Shown in pieces: positions 12,087-22,900 of a DNA stretch of 64,000 nt. Numbering within the stretch: position 1 is the first letter of the stretch; every line of letters begins with the position of its first letter. Source of the DNA: Margaritifera margaritifera (Eukaryota; Mollusca; Bivalvia; Unionida; Margaritiferidae); assembly GCA_029931535.1 (NCBI GenBank), contig JAQPZY010000928.1, positions 62,001 through 126,000 on the forward strand, written 5' to 3'. The notes beneath the pieces were generated by a model that saw only the letters and a list, made by a program, of their open reading frames with translations, was not told where the DNA came from and made no database searches. The position numbers and the translations under genes are program-made.

Positions 12087-13250
12087 CTAGGGATCTTGCT
12101 CCTGTTCAACGACAAGGGATTGTCGTTTGTCATCCTGATTAGAACAAAGAGAATGAGTTGCCAAAAGAGGATCACTGTGATCAATACCATTTGATTGATC
12201 AATACCTGAGGAAAAAGTGACCTCATCAAAAAACTGACCAATACATGTGTCAGCTAAGGGAATAATATCCTGATCAACATCAATCTCAAGAGCTCTTTTT
12301 GCCATAGCTCTAGTAACTGCACAAGCAGGGTACAAATCAGGGATTTCAGTTTCGACAGGATCAACTTTCTGATCCAAACAAGGCTTGTCAGTTACAAGTG
12401 GATTAACCACAACCTTATCTCCAGCTAGGTCATTGCCTAGTAATAAATGAACACCCTCTATGGGTAAAGAAGTCACTGCCCCAACAGTCACAGGTCCAGA
12501 AACTAAGTCTGATGCCAAATTTACACAATAGAGAGGAACATTTACAAAGCCGCACTCTACTCCCTGAACAAGAACACTTTCACTTGAAGAAGACTCCTCA
12601 GACAAAGGCAAAGTACCTGATAATAAAAGACTCTGAGAAGCTCCAGTGTCCCTTAATATTTTAATTGGGATAGGTTTGGCAGAATCACCAATAAGTGATA
12701 TAGAACCTTCTGACATGAATGGTTCATAAGCCTCCAAAATAGAATCAGACTGGGGTTTGTTTGACCCAACAAATGTATTGCTTTCAATACAAGACCGTGA
12801 CCTTGACCTCGTAGAAATAAGAGCATTTGGAAAAGCTCTGTCTTTACTCTTTTGCTTATTTTTCAACTTGAAGCAATCAGAAATAACGTGCCCTTTCTTT
12901 TTGCAATAAGTGCACGTAGGAAGAGATAAGGATTTCTGATCAGTCTTATCAGATGTTTGATTCCTAACAGTTGTGCTGTTGTGAAATTTGGAAGTACTCG
13001 AATGAGATTGAAATGGTGTTTTACCAGAAAACTGCTGAGAGGACGATTTATTGCCAAATGAAATTTTGTGAGTCAAGGAATAATCATCAGCCATACGAGC
13101 AGCATTTTCCAAAGTTTCCACATTCTGCTCGTCAAGATAGGTTTTAACATCACTATGGATGCACCTTTTGAACTCTTCTATTAACTTTCTCATGCACTCT
13201 ATCCCCTCCTGGATAGGTTTTGAAATGAAATTCTGAACATTAGATGCCAT
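12087..13250 (-). CDS. gag-pro: Gag (internally shortened) fused to aspartic protease
   Basis: 387 residues. The start MASNVQNFISKPIQEG looks like a true Gag N-terminus, but after about residue 22 the sequence jumps to LIEEFKRCIHSDVKTYLDEQ, which in related Gag proteins lies late in the capsid-like region. Roughly the middle of Gag seems deleted. A CCHC zinc knuckle (CTYCKKKGHVISDC) follows at about residues 112-125, for packaging RNA. The protease has its active-site DTGAS at about residue 200 and would cut the polyprotein. The frame ends at a TAG at 12,087, and the same frame continues past a second stop (TAA near 12,042) straight into integrase, so gag-pro-int was probably one frame. Product is likely non-functional for particle assembly. 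Confidence 0.9.
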   Translation of the reverse strand: MASNVQNFISKPIQEGIECMRKLIEEFKRCIHSDVKTYLDEQNVETLENAARMADDYSLTHKISFGNKSSSQQFSGKTPFQSHSSTSKFHNSTTVRNQTSDKTDQKSLSLPTCTYCKKKGHVISDCFKLKNKQKSKDRAFPNALISTRSRSRSCIESNTFVGSNKPQSDSILEAYEPFMSEGSISLIGDSAKPIPIKILRDTGASQSLLLSGTLPLSEESSSSESVLVQGVECGFVNVPLYCVNLASDLVSGPVTVGAVTSLPIEGVHLLLGNDLAGDKVVVNPLVTDKPCLDQKVDPVETEIPDLYPACAVTRAMAKRALEIDVDQDIIPLADTCIGQFFDEVTFSSGIDQSNGIDHSDPLLATHSLCSNQDDKRQSLVVEQEQDP

Positions 13251-13389
13251 TGTAAATGCTTGTTGGTTTCACACAACAAAAATTTCTCTATTAAAAATCT
13301 TTGCCAAAGACAAAAAAAATTCAGAGACAAAATCAATATGAATTTCAAAGATAAATTTAATATCTCTAATATGCTTTAAAGAAATTCAG

Positions 13390-13407
13390 ATCCCTAACGA
13401 GCCCTCA
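13390..13407 (-). promoter_or_regulatory. Primer binding site, tRNA-Pro type
   Basis: Minus strand reads TGAGGGCTCGTTAGGGAT, starting five bases inside the 5' LTR. It matches the well-known retroviral tRNA-Pro primer site (TGGGGGCTCGTCCGGGAT) at 15 of 18 positions. Minus-strand DNA synthesis would start here. Confidence 0.75.
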
Positions 13408-13412
13408 ATTTC

Positions 13413-14168
13413 TGTTTCGACTCTATGGTCTAAGAAAAATGTAACAGAAAGAAAGTGAAACCAACAAATCAAGTAAAAAATCAACAAGCAATTTATTACT
13501 ATACTAGATAATTAAAATGAAAAATCAAAAAGTCACTTACAGTAATGTGTTTTGAAATCCTAATAATCCAATAAGAATGATTGTTCTAATCACAAGTCCT
13601 AAATATAGAATGTTCCGAATTCACGGCTGTGTCCTTGAATGTTATGATGTGCTAATGGTCTCCAAAGTCCTGATGTACTAGAAATCTTGATGTGCTGATG
13701 TCAAAATGAAGTATTCCAAAATCTCTGAATAAGTTCACCTAAATTCCAAAATCATCAATTAAAATCCAAAATCCAAAAGTTTATGAGCACTGTTATAATC
13801 CAATGAATATTTAAAATAATTCCTCTCTTAGAATTTGTAATGAATTTTCACAACTGTAATAGCTCTTTACAAGACTGATGGTAATGTCAAAACTGAATAA
13901 ATGTCCACCAAACATGGCATATATAAAGATTGGTCACATGACAGAATGTTCTAGAATGTGTGTCATCTTAATGGAATTTTACTTGTAAACAAAAATTCAA
14001 CCTTGACTTTCAAATTGAGAAAACATATTGATCAAAACAACCTAATTCAAGGACACTAGTTAAACATGTTTTTCCTGATAACATTAAGATTTAAGCAAAT
14101 ATTAAAGTGAAGAAACATTTATAATTTCCTAAAATATATATAATATTATATAAACATCATACATAACA
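13413..14168 (-). repeat. 5' LTR of the retrotransposon (minus-strand sense)
   Basis: 756 bp, TG...CA ends in either orientation. In sense orientation it should hold the promoter; a TATATAAA-like box lies at about 13,919-13,926 on the plus strand, but the sense-strand promoter was not resolved. It differs from the other LTR at six sites (for example TGTTTCG versus TGTTACG at the internal edge). Confidence 0.95.
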
Positions 14169-14172
14169 CACT

Positions 14173-15510
14173 ATACTTGCCTGTTAAATGTCTATTGTCT
14201 CAGACTTCTTTAAATATTTTTCTCTCAAAGATGAAACATACTTTTTGAGTTGAAATGTTTTCCATCTTCATTTTTGAACACCATATGTTCTGCATTTTTT
14301 AAAAAAAATATTCTTCATACACTATTTTTGCTATTTTACCCAACGCATTATAAAATACTTCAAAATCTGAGGTACTAACCCAACCCCGATGGAATGTGTT
14401 AGCTGCTTTTATTGTCCAGGATATTAACATTTTTATTGCATAACACTATTAATGATACTTTTAAAATCACAGTAAATAATATGCAAAACGTTTAATTGAT
14501 GCTGATATGTTGCTTGTGGTTTTAGGAATTATATCGATCGAATTATTTATTCTCTAACATGTTTTTTTTTTGGTTCCGATAATTATTCTGATTATACAAA
14601 CAATGATATCATTTCTTTGAGATATATTTTTGCATTCTGAGTTCGTAGCGTATCGGCAGTTTAATTGTGTATGGATGATTTTATGTAACATGCAAATACA
14701 GATGATTGTCGTTGGCTTCGTATACAATTTTGTTTCACTGTAACCCTTTTTTGGAAGTCATGTCAAGGAATGCTAGTTTGTCCGAAGGGTATTTTTCGAC
14801 ATGTTTACTTTGAAATGGCAAAACAATGTATTGAAACTGAAGTTAAAACGAATCAAGCGATTCAAAATTTTGTTTCGTGGTCATTGTCATTTTATTTCAA
14901 CATTTGGACGTCTTCAGATCTATCGACGACTATGGATTAATGGAGTAGCTTTGTTTGTACATCTAGGTCGAACTCTTATCAAGGAAATATTACATTAAAC
15001 TGGATATATTTATAATATAGAAGAATGGTTAAGCCTTTTCTTACTACCAGTAATTGTAATCGTTCATGTATTAGGTTGCAACCAATTCTTCTCTCTTTAT
15101 CTTTCATATATACATGCACACAAACACACAGCTTGGTGCACACAGGCAAATACTAATACAAATAGCTGATGATGATTACAGAAGGTAGCAGCAACTGATC
15201 TATTTATTGGCCTAGATATAAATGAATGAGCCGGCTCGACTGGACCCGAATGAATGTGCCCACTCGATTGCCATTTCGCTGCCGTAGTTCATGCACATTA
15301 TTTCTTCATCTTGAAATTCTTTTACCTTTATTCGTAGCTTTCACAACTTTTGTTTTATATTTGTTTGGAACGTCATATCTTCAGCACTTGTAAAGGCAGA
15401 TATCGGCCTAACAACTGAGGATAACAGCAGGAAAATATTGCTATGTGCATATTAGAGTAAACAAAAATATGGCATTTTGCATGATCAGTGAAATTTAAAT
15501 GCTCTTTCTG

Positions 15511-15553
<43 letters not shown>

Positions 15554-17079
15554 ATATAGAGCGTCTAATATACTCAACATCGCGTACTTCTCAAGCCTGT
15601 GCATCCAGATGTCTTCACGCAACTCTGAATTTTACACCGATTGATCGATACTCAGGTTAGCTGAATAACTCTTCGAATAAATGGTGAGTCCTTATTTATC
15701 TGTTATGCTCTTTAATTTTATGTTCGTTTTCCTATCATTTATTTTCGCCCATTGTGTATGCGTGCGTGCGTGCACTGTGAGGACAGTATTTGATATATAA
15801 CTTTAACTGCAATTAAGTACTTAGAAAGTATTTTTCAATTTGCATGTAATATTCATGAATTAATTAAAAAAATCACTTTCAAGCTTTCATTCGTCCTACT
15901 GTATCAAACACCAAATAGTCTTTTTTACATTCCAGCGACGTAATTCAGTGCGATATTTAGTAACTAAATATCTTTAAATACGATGTTCAGTTCAGGAGCT
16001 AATATACTGTTCTTGAGTTACATTGACAAAATCACGATGGTTAATATCTTTTTACAAACGTGTTTCACTTTCTAGTGGTATGCAGGTCAGATCGTCTATC
16101 GTCAAGATAGATGGTTACAAGTGTTTTATAAACGTGTTTCACTACCTAGTGGAATGCAGGTCAGATGGTCTATCGTCAAGGTGGATATATACACAAATTC
16201 TCTACACATTCCACAAATGTACAACGTTTCCATGCACATTAAACTACTACAGTACAAGCCATAAGTACTACAATCACACAGTAACATATACAATCTATCA
16301 GTCTTCTTAATGAACTTGAAATAATTAAGTCGAAGTGGCAGCACATACAATAAATTTTGTTTGTCTGAGATTATAGATAAATTGAATATTAATAATAATA
16401 TCATCATCATCGTCGTCGTTGTATTAATATTATTATCATCAACAACATTCTATTATAGATCAATTCGGTTACACAAAGAATATTGGAAAATACACAGTAG
16501 GGTCTTCCATATCAAATATATTACGTCAGAGGCAATTAAATGTATGTTATTGGTCAGGCATTGATTTGAGTTTCTACTTTTGTAGATTTACCAATTCATT
16601 TCATTATTTTAATTTACTAACTTATGCACCATTGCTTCTTATCCTTCTGAAAATCAGAATGCATAAAAAGAGGTGAGCTAATATAATTTTGAAGCGTTAA
16701 CCAAACATCAAAATTACATGACGAACATCCTTCAAGATTTACTCTGCCGTTTTAAGGTAGTGCACATGTATATCTAAACTTTACTGTCCTCTTTTTCGTA
16801 CTTGTTACATAAGATTTATTTTCTTTTTATGTGCTGTTGATTCTCAAATTGCGGAAGACTTGTATTATCTATTAATATATTATAACTGCCTCGGCGAGTG
16901 TCAATGAGCAAATAACATTCGACAAAAGTGTACAGATATTTTTAGATAACTTTCATTTTATGTTCTAAATTTTTTTTTCGTCGCTGCCGTATAATCTTCA
17001 CTCCAACATCGTCGGCTATGTAGCATAAAATTTCTGATATATTTATTTTCATCGGAGCTGGTATAATTTAAATAGAATT
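14173..17079. other. Left-arm sequence without recognisable gene
   Basis: Aligns in reverse with right-arm sequence (for example 15,180-15,480 with 32,700-33,020, and 16,361-16,560 with 29,051-29,269). It holds a (CT)n array at 15,513-15,550 and two tandem units of about 73 bp at 16,056-16,190 built on 'AAACGTGTTTCACT..CTAGTGG'. No known protein was recognised; it may be decayed Polinton spacer. Confidence 0.6.
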
Positions 17080-17282
17080 TTCCAGGATGAAGATACATAT
17101 CAATTCAGCCACTTAGACACTGTATCAGCACTGAAATAGTCATAATGAAATACGTTAGAGAAGGAAGGAAAGAAAGTAACTGATCATTTGTCTTAAATTA
17201 TAAAACATTCATAACGTCATTTAAAAATGAATATCATATAAATATTGTAATTTAATATACTTAATTGTTTCTTTTATATTTT

Positions 17283-17353
<71 letters not shown>

Positions 17354-18100
17354 CCTTAAGTCTTAAATTATTGAATTTTTTAAAGGATTATTCCTTCTTG
17401 AAACGCCATATTATGAGTTGAAAGAGAATTGTCAGTTTCATACCCTGGTTCAATATCCGCAATTTCAATATTTATAAATAAGTTCTCAGAAATCAGGAAG
17501 AAAAATCAATCCTTGCTCTTTTGTTTCTTTAAGCCTTAAATTATTGAATTTTTTACATATCAGTTTAGCCACTTAGACACTATCATAATGGAGAAGGAAA
17601 AAAGCAAATCTAAGGAAAGGCTTCGAGGTGCACGGGAACGTAGATGATAGGCGAGTTGAATTTGACATAGAGTTATAAGCACAAACTCCTTGGATTTAAA
17701 TTCAATATTATAATTATAAACTGAGACTACATATGAAAGAGAAGAAAGGGTTTATCCTTGCACACCATTAAAAGAACTGAAAGAAATAACTTATCAGTTA
17801 TCTTAAATAATAAAACATTATTAACATCATTTAGAACATGAAAAATATCAGATAAATATTGTAATAAGTACAATACTTTATTTATTGTTTTATATTTTTA
17901 ATATATATGCTGTCTTTAAGTCATGAATTATCGAATTTTGAAATTTTTCCTTCTTGAAGCTCTATATTATAAGTGTAAAAAGAATGGTCAGTTTCATATC
18001 CTGGTTCAATATCCGCAGTTTCAATATTAATAAATAAGCTCTTAGAAATCAGGAAGAAAAATCAATCCTTGCTCTTTTGTTTCTACATCACAAAGTGTAT
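17080..18100. repeat. Local tandem duplication (about 500 bp) in the left arm
   Basis: 17,080-17,560 and 17,555-18,100 repeat the same order: 'AGCCACTTAGACACT', 'TAAAACATT..TAAC.TCATTTA', an AT-rich block, 'CCTGGTTCAATATCCGCA' and 'AATCAGGAAGAAAAATCAATCC'. The right arm has only one copy, so the duplication is private to this arm. Only the first copy has the (AT)n expansion. Confidence 0.8.
17287..17350. repeat. (AT)n microsatellite
   Basis: About 64 bases of AT. The right-arm counterpart near 28,295 is only a few repeats long, so it expanded after the arms separated. Confidence 0.95.
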
Positions 18101-18530
18101 CTTTCCTTTTTATCTTTTTGAAGTTCTCTCTAAATATCAAAGAGCCTATTCTCATCAGAAATATATATAAGCTTATCTCTGCATTTTGGAGCGTTCAGTC
18201 TTACATAATTATACGAATGATGTTGTTGGGTCATAAATAAATTAAGATCCACACACCCACCACCCATCATGATTATCAAGTTATCATAATAGTCATTTAA
18301 ATCAACTTTCAATTGTTCAACACAACTAGGCAAGTCTTTGTTTGGACCATATATATTAAATCATGTTATGTTTTTATTTTCAATTTGCATATCTAAAATA
18401 ATCGTATTTCCCTATTTATCTTTTTTAATTCGCATAAATTTAAGTTCAAAGTTATTCTTAAGAAGGATTGATACTCCGATGTATTGGCGGATTCTAAAAC
18501 AAACTCACCTCCACACCAACGAGAGTGGAA
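17880..18530 (-). pseudogene. L1-like LINE apurinic endonuclease relic (left copy)
   Basis: Minus strand reads pieces such as GNTIILDMQIENKNIT, NIYGPNKDLP, then YVRLNAPKCRDKLIYISDEN and RLFDI, then KRARIDF and a final phrase with hydrophobic NQDMKLTILF. This is the order of the endonuclease domain of L1/Tx1-like LINEs (..ILDIEIENK..INIYGPNKDSP..GGDFN..R.KL.EIS.E..LID..R.DFF..). It is full of stops. The same relic lies in the right arm at 27,690-28,270, so the LINE inserted before the arms were duplicated. Confidence 0.75.
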
Positions 18531-18779
18531 AGTGCTATCCCTGGATCATACGGGAGGATGCGTGATAATACTATGAGGTACAAGTATGCATGGAGAAAGA
18601 ACAGTATGATAGAAGTTTAGAATTTATAATTCGTCCACAACTGAGACTCGAATTCGAATCCGCGGGTTACGGCACATTTGGTTTGTCTGTACGCACAGAC
18701 CCACATAAATCTCCATACTCTAGACTAAGTGCACATCCTCCATATCTCTCTCTCTCTCTCTCTCTCTCGTCCTCGAAAG

Positions 18780-18995
18780 GAAATATTCACGCTGAGGTTA
18801 TTGGGAAAGTGAATGAATATCCAAATGTGTACCTAGGCGATGACTGCCGTCCGTGTTGATGACACAAGCTCGAACGTCTTTAGGTTTCCGATGAGGAAGT
18901 TCATCTTTAGCACACACGGCTGGATTCCGTGTAGCTGTACTGGAAATGGCGATCAGTAGGTATTGAAGTTCCCAGGTATTCATTTTGTTTCTCAC
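18780..18995 (-). pseudogene. Polinton adenain-like cysteine protease relic (left copy)
   Basis: Starts MNTWELQYLLIAISS and continues with VCAKDELPHRKPKDVRACVI, NTDGSHRLGTH. Polinton maturation proteases begin with a similar 'MNTWEL...L' phrase, then '..G....DELP', then 'Y.VN.DP...GTHW.A.Y' where the His is catalytic. The residue after GTH is not Trp here, and the frame shifts and ends soon after, so only the N-terminal half remains. The gene follows the major capsid gene on the same strand, as its copy does in the right arm. Confidence 0.65.
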
Positions 18996-19243
18996 AGGTA
19001 ATGATGAGTAATGATTTCACACTTGACTTTTCTTAAAAATATATGTCAAGTATGTCCATGAACGTACAGTCTGTGTGATTCTTATGGCGAGCAAAGTAGA
19101 ACAATTAATGTTGTTCTTGTTCTGGTCATCGTGACATCATTACTGATTCTCTCTTTTCTTCTTCTTCACTTGGAGTTGGGGTCTGTGATTCATGTAGGTT
19201 CTGTTCTCGCCGATGTCCATGGGTTTGTGTTCCATATTTTTTG

Positions 19244-20560
19244 TTAATAGTTTAGGATCACTTCTCTCTGACTGTTTATTTCAAGAGTATTATCAAATTC
19301 TACACAAAAGATTATGTTCAGTGTGTTCACGGGGATAAGTGTAAATTGAAGTTCCACACGGAGTTGGCCTGATTTTATAAGGTGGAAAAATGCGCCTTGT
19401 CTCCGTATTGATCTGGAGTGAAATCAAATCTCCACAAACCATATCCTGCTGCATAATCGTCGTACGGAATGCCATAGATAGTGTTGGTTTCTAATTGCCC
19501 TATGGCTTCAAACAGAGTCAAGTAACATCTCAAGTAATTATTCTAGGCAAACTAAAGTCTATGTGTCTGTTACACAACGTCTGGCCATCTCGGGTCACTT
19601 CTATCTTGGACACGTTGAAGTGTTGGAATTCTCAAGGGTTTTTGATCAATAGTTCCGTTGAGGGCAGCCATGCTGACGATGCCAATAAACCGGCAGTGGA
19701 CCATGGAAGACAAGATCTTTGATCTAGGATCGGAGTCCAGAGGCAATAGTGAAGATTTTGACTTCCACTCGTCGTAGAGTATACTTGACTGTAGTTCTGG
19801 TCAGAGCTTGACCGATGTCGTTTCTCACTTTAGGTAAGACTTCCACATGTCGTACGTTGAGTCTGGTTTATTCCTTGTTAGTTTCTTACTCGTTAACATC
19901 AGCCATCAAAATGAACACGGTACTACTTCGATTCAGTGTCACACGTACATCAACACCATTCAACAAATAGGTTGTCTATGTGTAAACGATCCATCATTTC
20001 TCAATTACACCATTGCCTGATTTTCTTTTGGCGGTTGTTAAATCCTACATTGTGAGAATTGTCATCCTCTGTCAACTCTGTGTCGTGGAATACACCCAAG
20101 GTGTCAGGTTTCCACACCACTGATTTATCGAGGTGTATGTTCTTGGCTTCTTTTCCGTAAGTCAGGAGATTCTCGAGGTAAGTTCGGTAAAAGTAAGTGC
20201 ATATGCTGCTGCTGACCAGTGTGTTGTTCAAGTACAAATCCACTTCACTCAACAACGAATGCATGAGATTGCTGAGGGAGTCATTCTGGCATCGACGCCA
20301 GGATTGGTATTGTCCACTTTGAGGACTTTGACTTTCGAGGTACAAGTAGGTGTTCGGAGCGATAATCTTCAACATGTCCTTTGAGTTCAAACTTGATAGG
20401 GGCTGAGGTGCAAAGTAAAAGGATCGATACTGACTCAAGTGGCGAACTTTGACGTATCGAAAGAAGCTTTAATGTCAGGTCAGGATCAAGACTTTCGTGT
20501 CAAAACTGTTGACCTTTACAAGATTGTACGTTTGTCTGATCATCAAAACGTAAGTTGACC
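19244..20560 (-). pseudogene. Polinton major capsid protein relic (left copy)
   Basis: Double jelly-roll capsid protein of Maverick/Polintons. An open stretch at 20,438-20,001 holds SPQSGQYQSWRR and VDLYLNNTLVSSS, TYLENLLTYGKEAKN, matching the family block '..NTYLY..', 'VDV.LN.T.V..S..TYPYRAYLETLLSYG..AK'. The C-terminal part, about 19,500-19,260, has pieces of 'D..TP......H.IK.G.LR.E..F' and ends near a stop at 19,244. Frameshifts separate the two. This copy keeps the N-terminal region (20,300-20,438) that the right copy lacks. Upstream sequence to about 20,560 may be the true start but is not clear. Confidence 0.82.
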
Positions 20561-21430
20561 CTTGGAAAATGTGTATGAGATTGTCTACGAGAAACGAGTG
20601 CGAGTTTCTGATCACAACTCGCTATCGTACAGATACCGCTCTTAAGTATTAAATCGTTCCCAAAAACAAAGAAAGATCCTTCTGAGTACAGACTCCAACA
20701 CGTGATAAGACTTCTGCGAACATGTTATAAAACTCGCCATCACACGATTTTTATTATAAGCGTTAGATCGAATTCCGTGGAAGAAAGTCAATGACACCAT
20801 TAAAGACTTATTGAATTATCAAGCACTTTTTAAAGAACTGATTCCACAAGACGATACCTACCACTCCAGAATATTTAAGATTTCGTACGTATTTGTTTCA
20901 CAATTTGGTGTGAAGAAGGGGGCCTAGACATTACGTATCCTTCCTCAATTTTGTATATATAAACAAACTATAAAAACACAATTCACTTTTTTCCTTTCTG
21001 ACGGTATTCAGCATGACTTCATTTTCATCTCATCCTCCCGCCAAATTGAATCGTGTACTGTAGCTTATCAGTCGCCAAAAATGCTCTAGTACGTTCGCAT
21101 TTGTTAGAAGCCAGCTTCAAAGAGATGTTACGATTTTTTTACTTTGACAGCAGTAGCTATGACACAACTAGCCAACCTGAGAATTGATACTCAGACAAAA
21201 AACAAATCTTGAAACCAGTTGGAAGTGGATCTCTAGGCGATATAATTATTCATTCGCTTCAATGAGGGAATCCTGATGCCGTAGCTAAAAAGCAAAAACC
21301 TACTCAAAAACCCAATTCCAAAAGATGGATAAAAAAGAAGAGAGGGGTAGTGAGTTCACACTTTAAATTAGCTCCTAAGAGCAAAACCTAACAAAAAGCT
21401 TTTCAAGAAAGACAGGTACTGCGTATTCAC
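20561..21430. other. Polinton centre, unassigned part
   Basis: Single-copy sequence in the middle of the palindrome. The plus strand has an interrupted hydrophilic frame (for example VNDTIKDLLNYQALFKEL near 20,790) that I cannot assign. An FtsK-like packaging ATPase, usual in Polintons, was looked for here and not recognised. Confidence 0.35.
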
Positions 21431-22900
21431 AAAAATCGGGATCTCTGACCGTCCCCTCTTCATCTTATTCTCCTACACCTCCTCCGTTGTTGATGATGCC
21501 AGCTAAACATGATTTAAGACAAGTGCTTCTCCATCCGATGAAAAAATGGATACCCATCTCTAAAGGGACTTCTAATTTTTCTCCATCAACGACTTCTGCT
21601 GCTTTAGCAGCTGCTCTGCAGCCCAAAAGGTGGCATTCCCTAAAACAAACGTGCAATGGAAAACAGGCATGGTGCAAATTTACTGAATTTGTCGAAACAA
21701 GAACTGACAAGATTTAGTCCGTTGATAACCTCGTCGTCCAGTGGTATCCAGAGTCAAGTTGGTACGACTTCCCAACACTCAGCAGAGAATTATTCCAGTA
21801 TAAAATAAAACGTGTCGGACAAGATTCACTTCAGTTCCTCTAAACAATGTGTCTTCATCCCAATGTTCACAGTCACAGCATCGACGACCAAAGATATCTT
21901 CCAAAAAGCGAAAACAGGCTACGTTGTGTAAATGTTGTTTGAAGGTCTTGAATTTGACCAAGATACAATAACAGCTGTTAGGACGACATCGTCTCGTTCT
22001 TCGCCAAATTGTGAAAAGAAAATTCCAGTCAGTTGAAAGGAAAAAGAGCTCGTTCAACAAAGAGGATCTCTTCCCATGATGATAGGTCCGTTGTTAAAAG
22101 TCGGTGTTTCCTTGTTAGGATTGATTGCAGGACCGCGTTTAGAAGGAGTGTTGAGGTAAACATAAAAATAACATACCTTAATCTTTATACCTGTACATCT
22201 GGTTTTTATGGAAGGACGAAAATTAACTTGAGTTCCTTACAAACGGTGGATGGAACTACACCGTTGCTACAAACAACATATACCTATCTTACCTCCTAAT
22301 CCTAATCTCACAGAGATGACACACTTACAACAAGAGTTGCATTCGTTGATGGATCAAACAGATTTGTCAGAAATTAAGAATTTCCAACAGTACGGACAAT
22401 TATTGCAACGTCTACAACTGTTTCAATAGAAAGCTTTAGACGACATAGCCAAACCAGCTCTGAAAGATTTCACGAATGCCATGAAAACCAAAGAAAACTA
22501 TAAAAACAAAAGCAAACCAAAAGGTAGCAGCTCCAAAGATGATAGATACAGGCACATCAGTTGAAGGGAAAGAAAAAGGTGAAGACTTTAAAGAGTTCAA
22601 ACCCCACCTACGAAAATACCTAAGTTAACACCTACATCAAGATTTGGTTGGATCAAAAAGATAATACCAGCGCCCTCGACAGCAGAAGAGGAAAAGAAAG
22701 AAGTGAAGAAGTAAATAAAAAAAGAACTGATAATCCCTGTTGCTCGTTGGACACGTAAAGCACCGAAATATATAAATAATAAACCAAAAAAAACAAAAAA
22801 ACACAGAGCGTCCGTGGTTGGTTAACTTATTGCGCAGCATTAACATGGTCACACTTTTGGCCAGCATTTGCTATAATCCTGTTTATACGCCTGGCTATGA
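21430..22900 (+). pseudogene. Polinton-associated protein of unknown function, broken
   Basis: Several short frames on the plus strand, out of phase with each other, read as one decayed hydrophilic protein: a basic/Ser-Thr region about 21,490-21,720, RKFQSVERKK and LLKVGVSLLGLIAGPRLEG near 22,015-22,155, then MTHLQQELHSLMDQTDLSE and NFQQYGQLLQRLQLF near 22,316-22,430, then a Lys-rich stretch to about 22,700. The Gln/Leu-rich helix resembles a conserved hypothetical protein that I associate with invertebrate Polintons. It lies directly upstream of integrase on the same strand. Exact function unknown. Confidence 0.45.

Larger units (their letters stand above)
8440..14172 (-). mobile_element. 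Ty3/gypsy-type LTR retrotransposon, Gmr1-like domain order, with target duplication
   Basis: Two 756 bp LTRs (8,444-9,199 and 13,413-14,168) start TG and end CA and flank gag, PR, IN, RT and RNase H on the minus strand. CACT at 8,440-8,443 repeats at 14,169-14,172 as a 4 bp target duplication. The right arm of the palindrome keeps the empty site near 33,765. The LTRs differ at only 6 positions by eye, so the insertion is recent. Pol order is PR-IN-RT-RH, as in Ty1/copia, although all domains look Ty3/gypsy-like; this is the hallmark of the Gmr1 group. The copy is defective: gag is shortened internally, three in-frame stops break the reading frame, and one frameshift lies inside IN. Confidence 0.95.
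5880..20295. repeat. Left arm of giant imperfect inverted repeat (decayed Polinton)
   Basis: This arm is the imperfect reverse complement of about 25,573-37,120. Matched landmarks, outer to inner: 6,061-6,230 with 36,841-37,000; polymerase relic 6,560-8,443 with 33,880-36,500; 15,180-15,480 with 32,700-33,020; 16,361-16,560 with 29,051-29,269; LINE relic 17,880-18,530 with 27,690-28,270; protease 18,780-18,995 with 27,101-27,310; capsid 19,244-20,295 with 25,573-26,643. The LTR retrotransposon accounts for 5.7 kb of its length. Identity by eye is highest near the centre and falls outward. Confidence 0.92.

Noticed and set aside
20133..20384. 83-codon plus-strand frame (and its near copy at 25,545-25,736 minus)
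   Set aside because: Both are antisense shadows of the capsid relics; their similarity to each other only reflects the palindrome.
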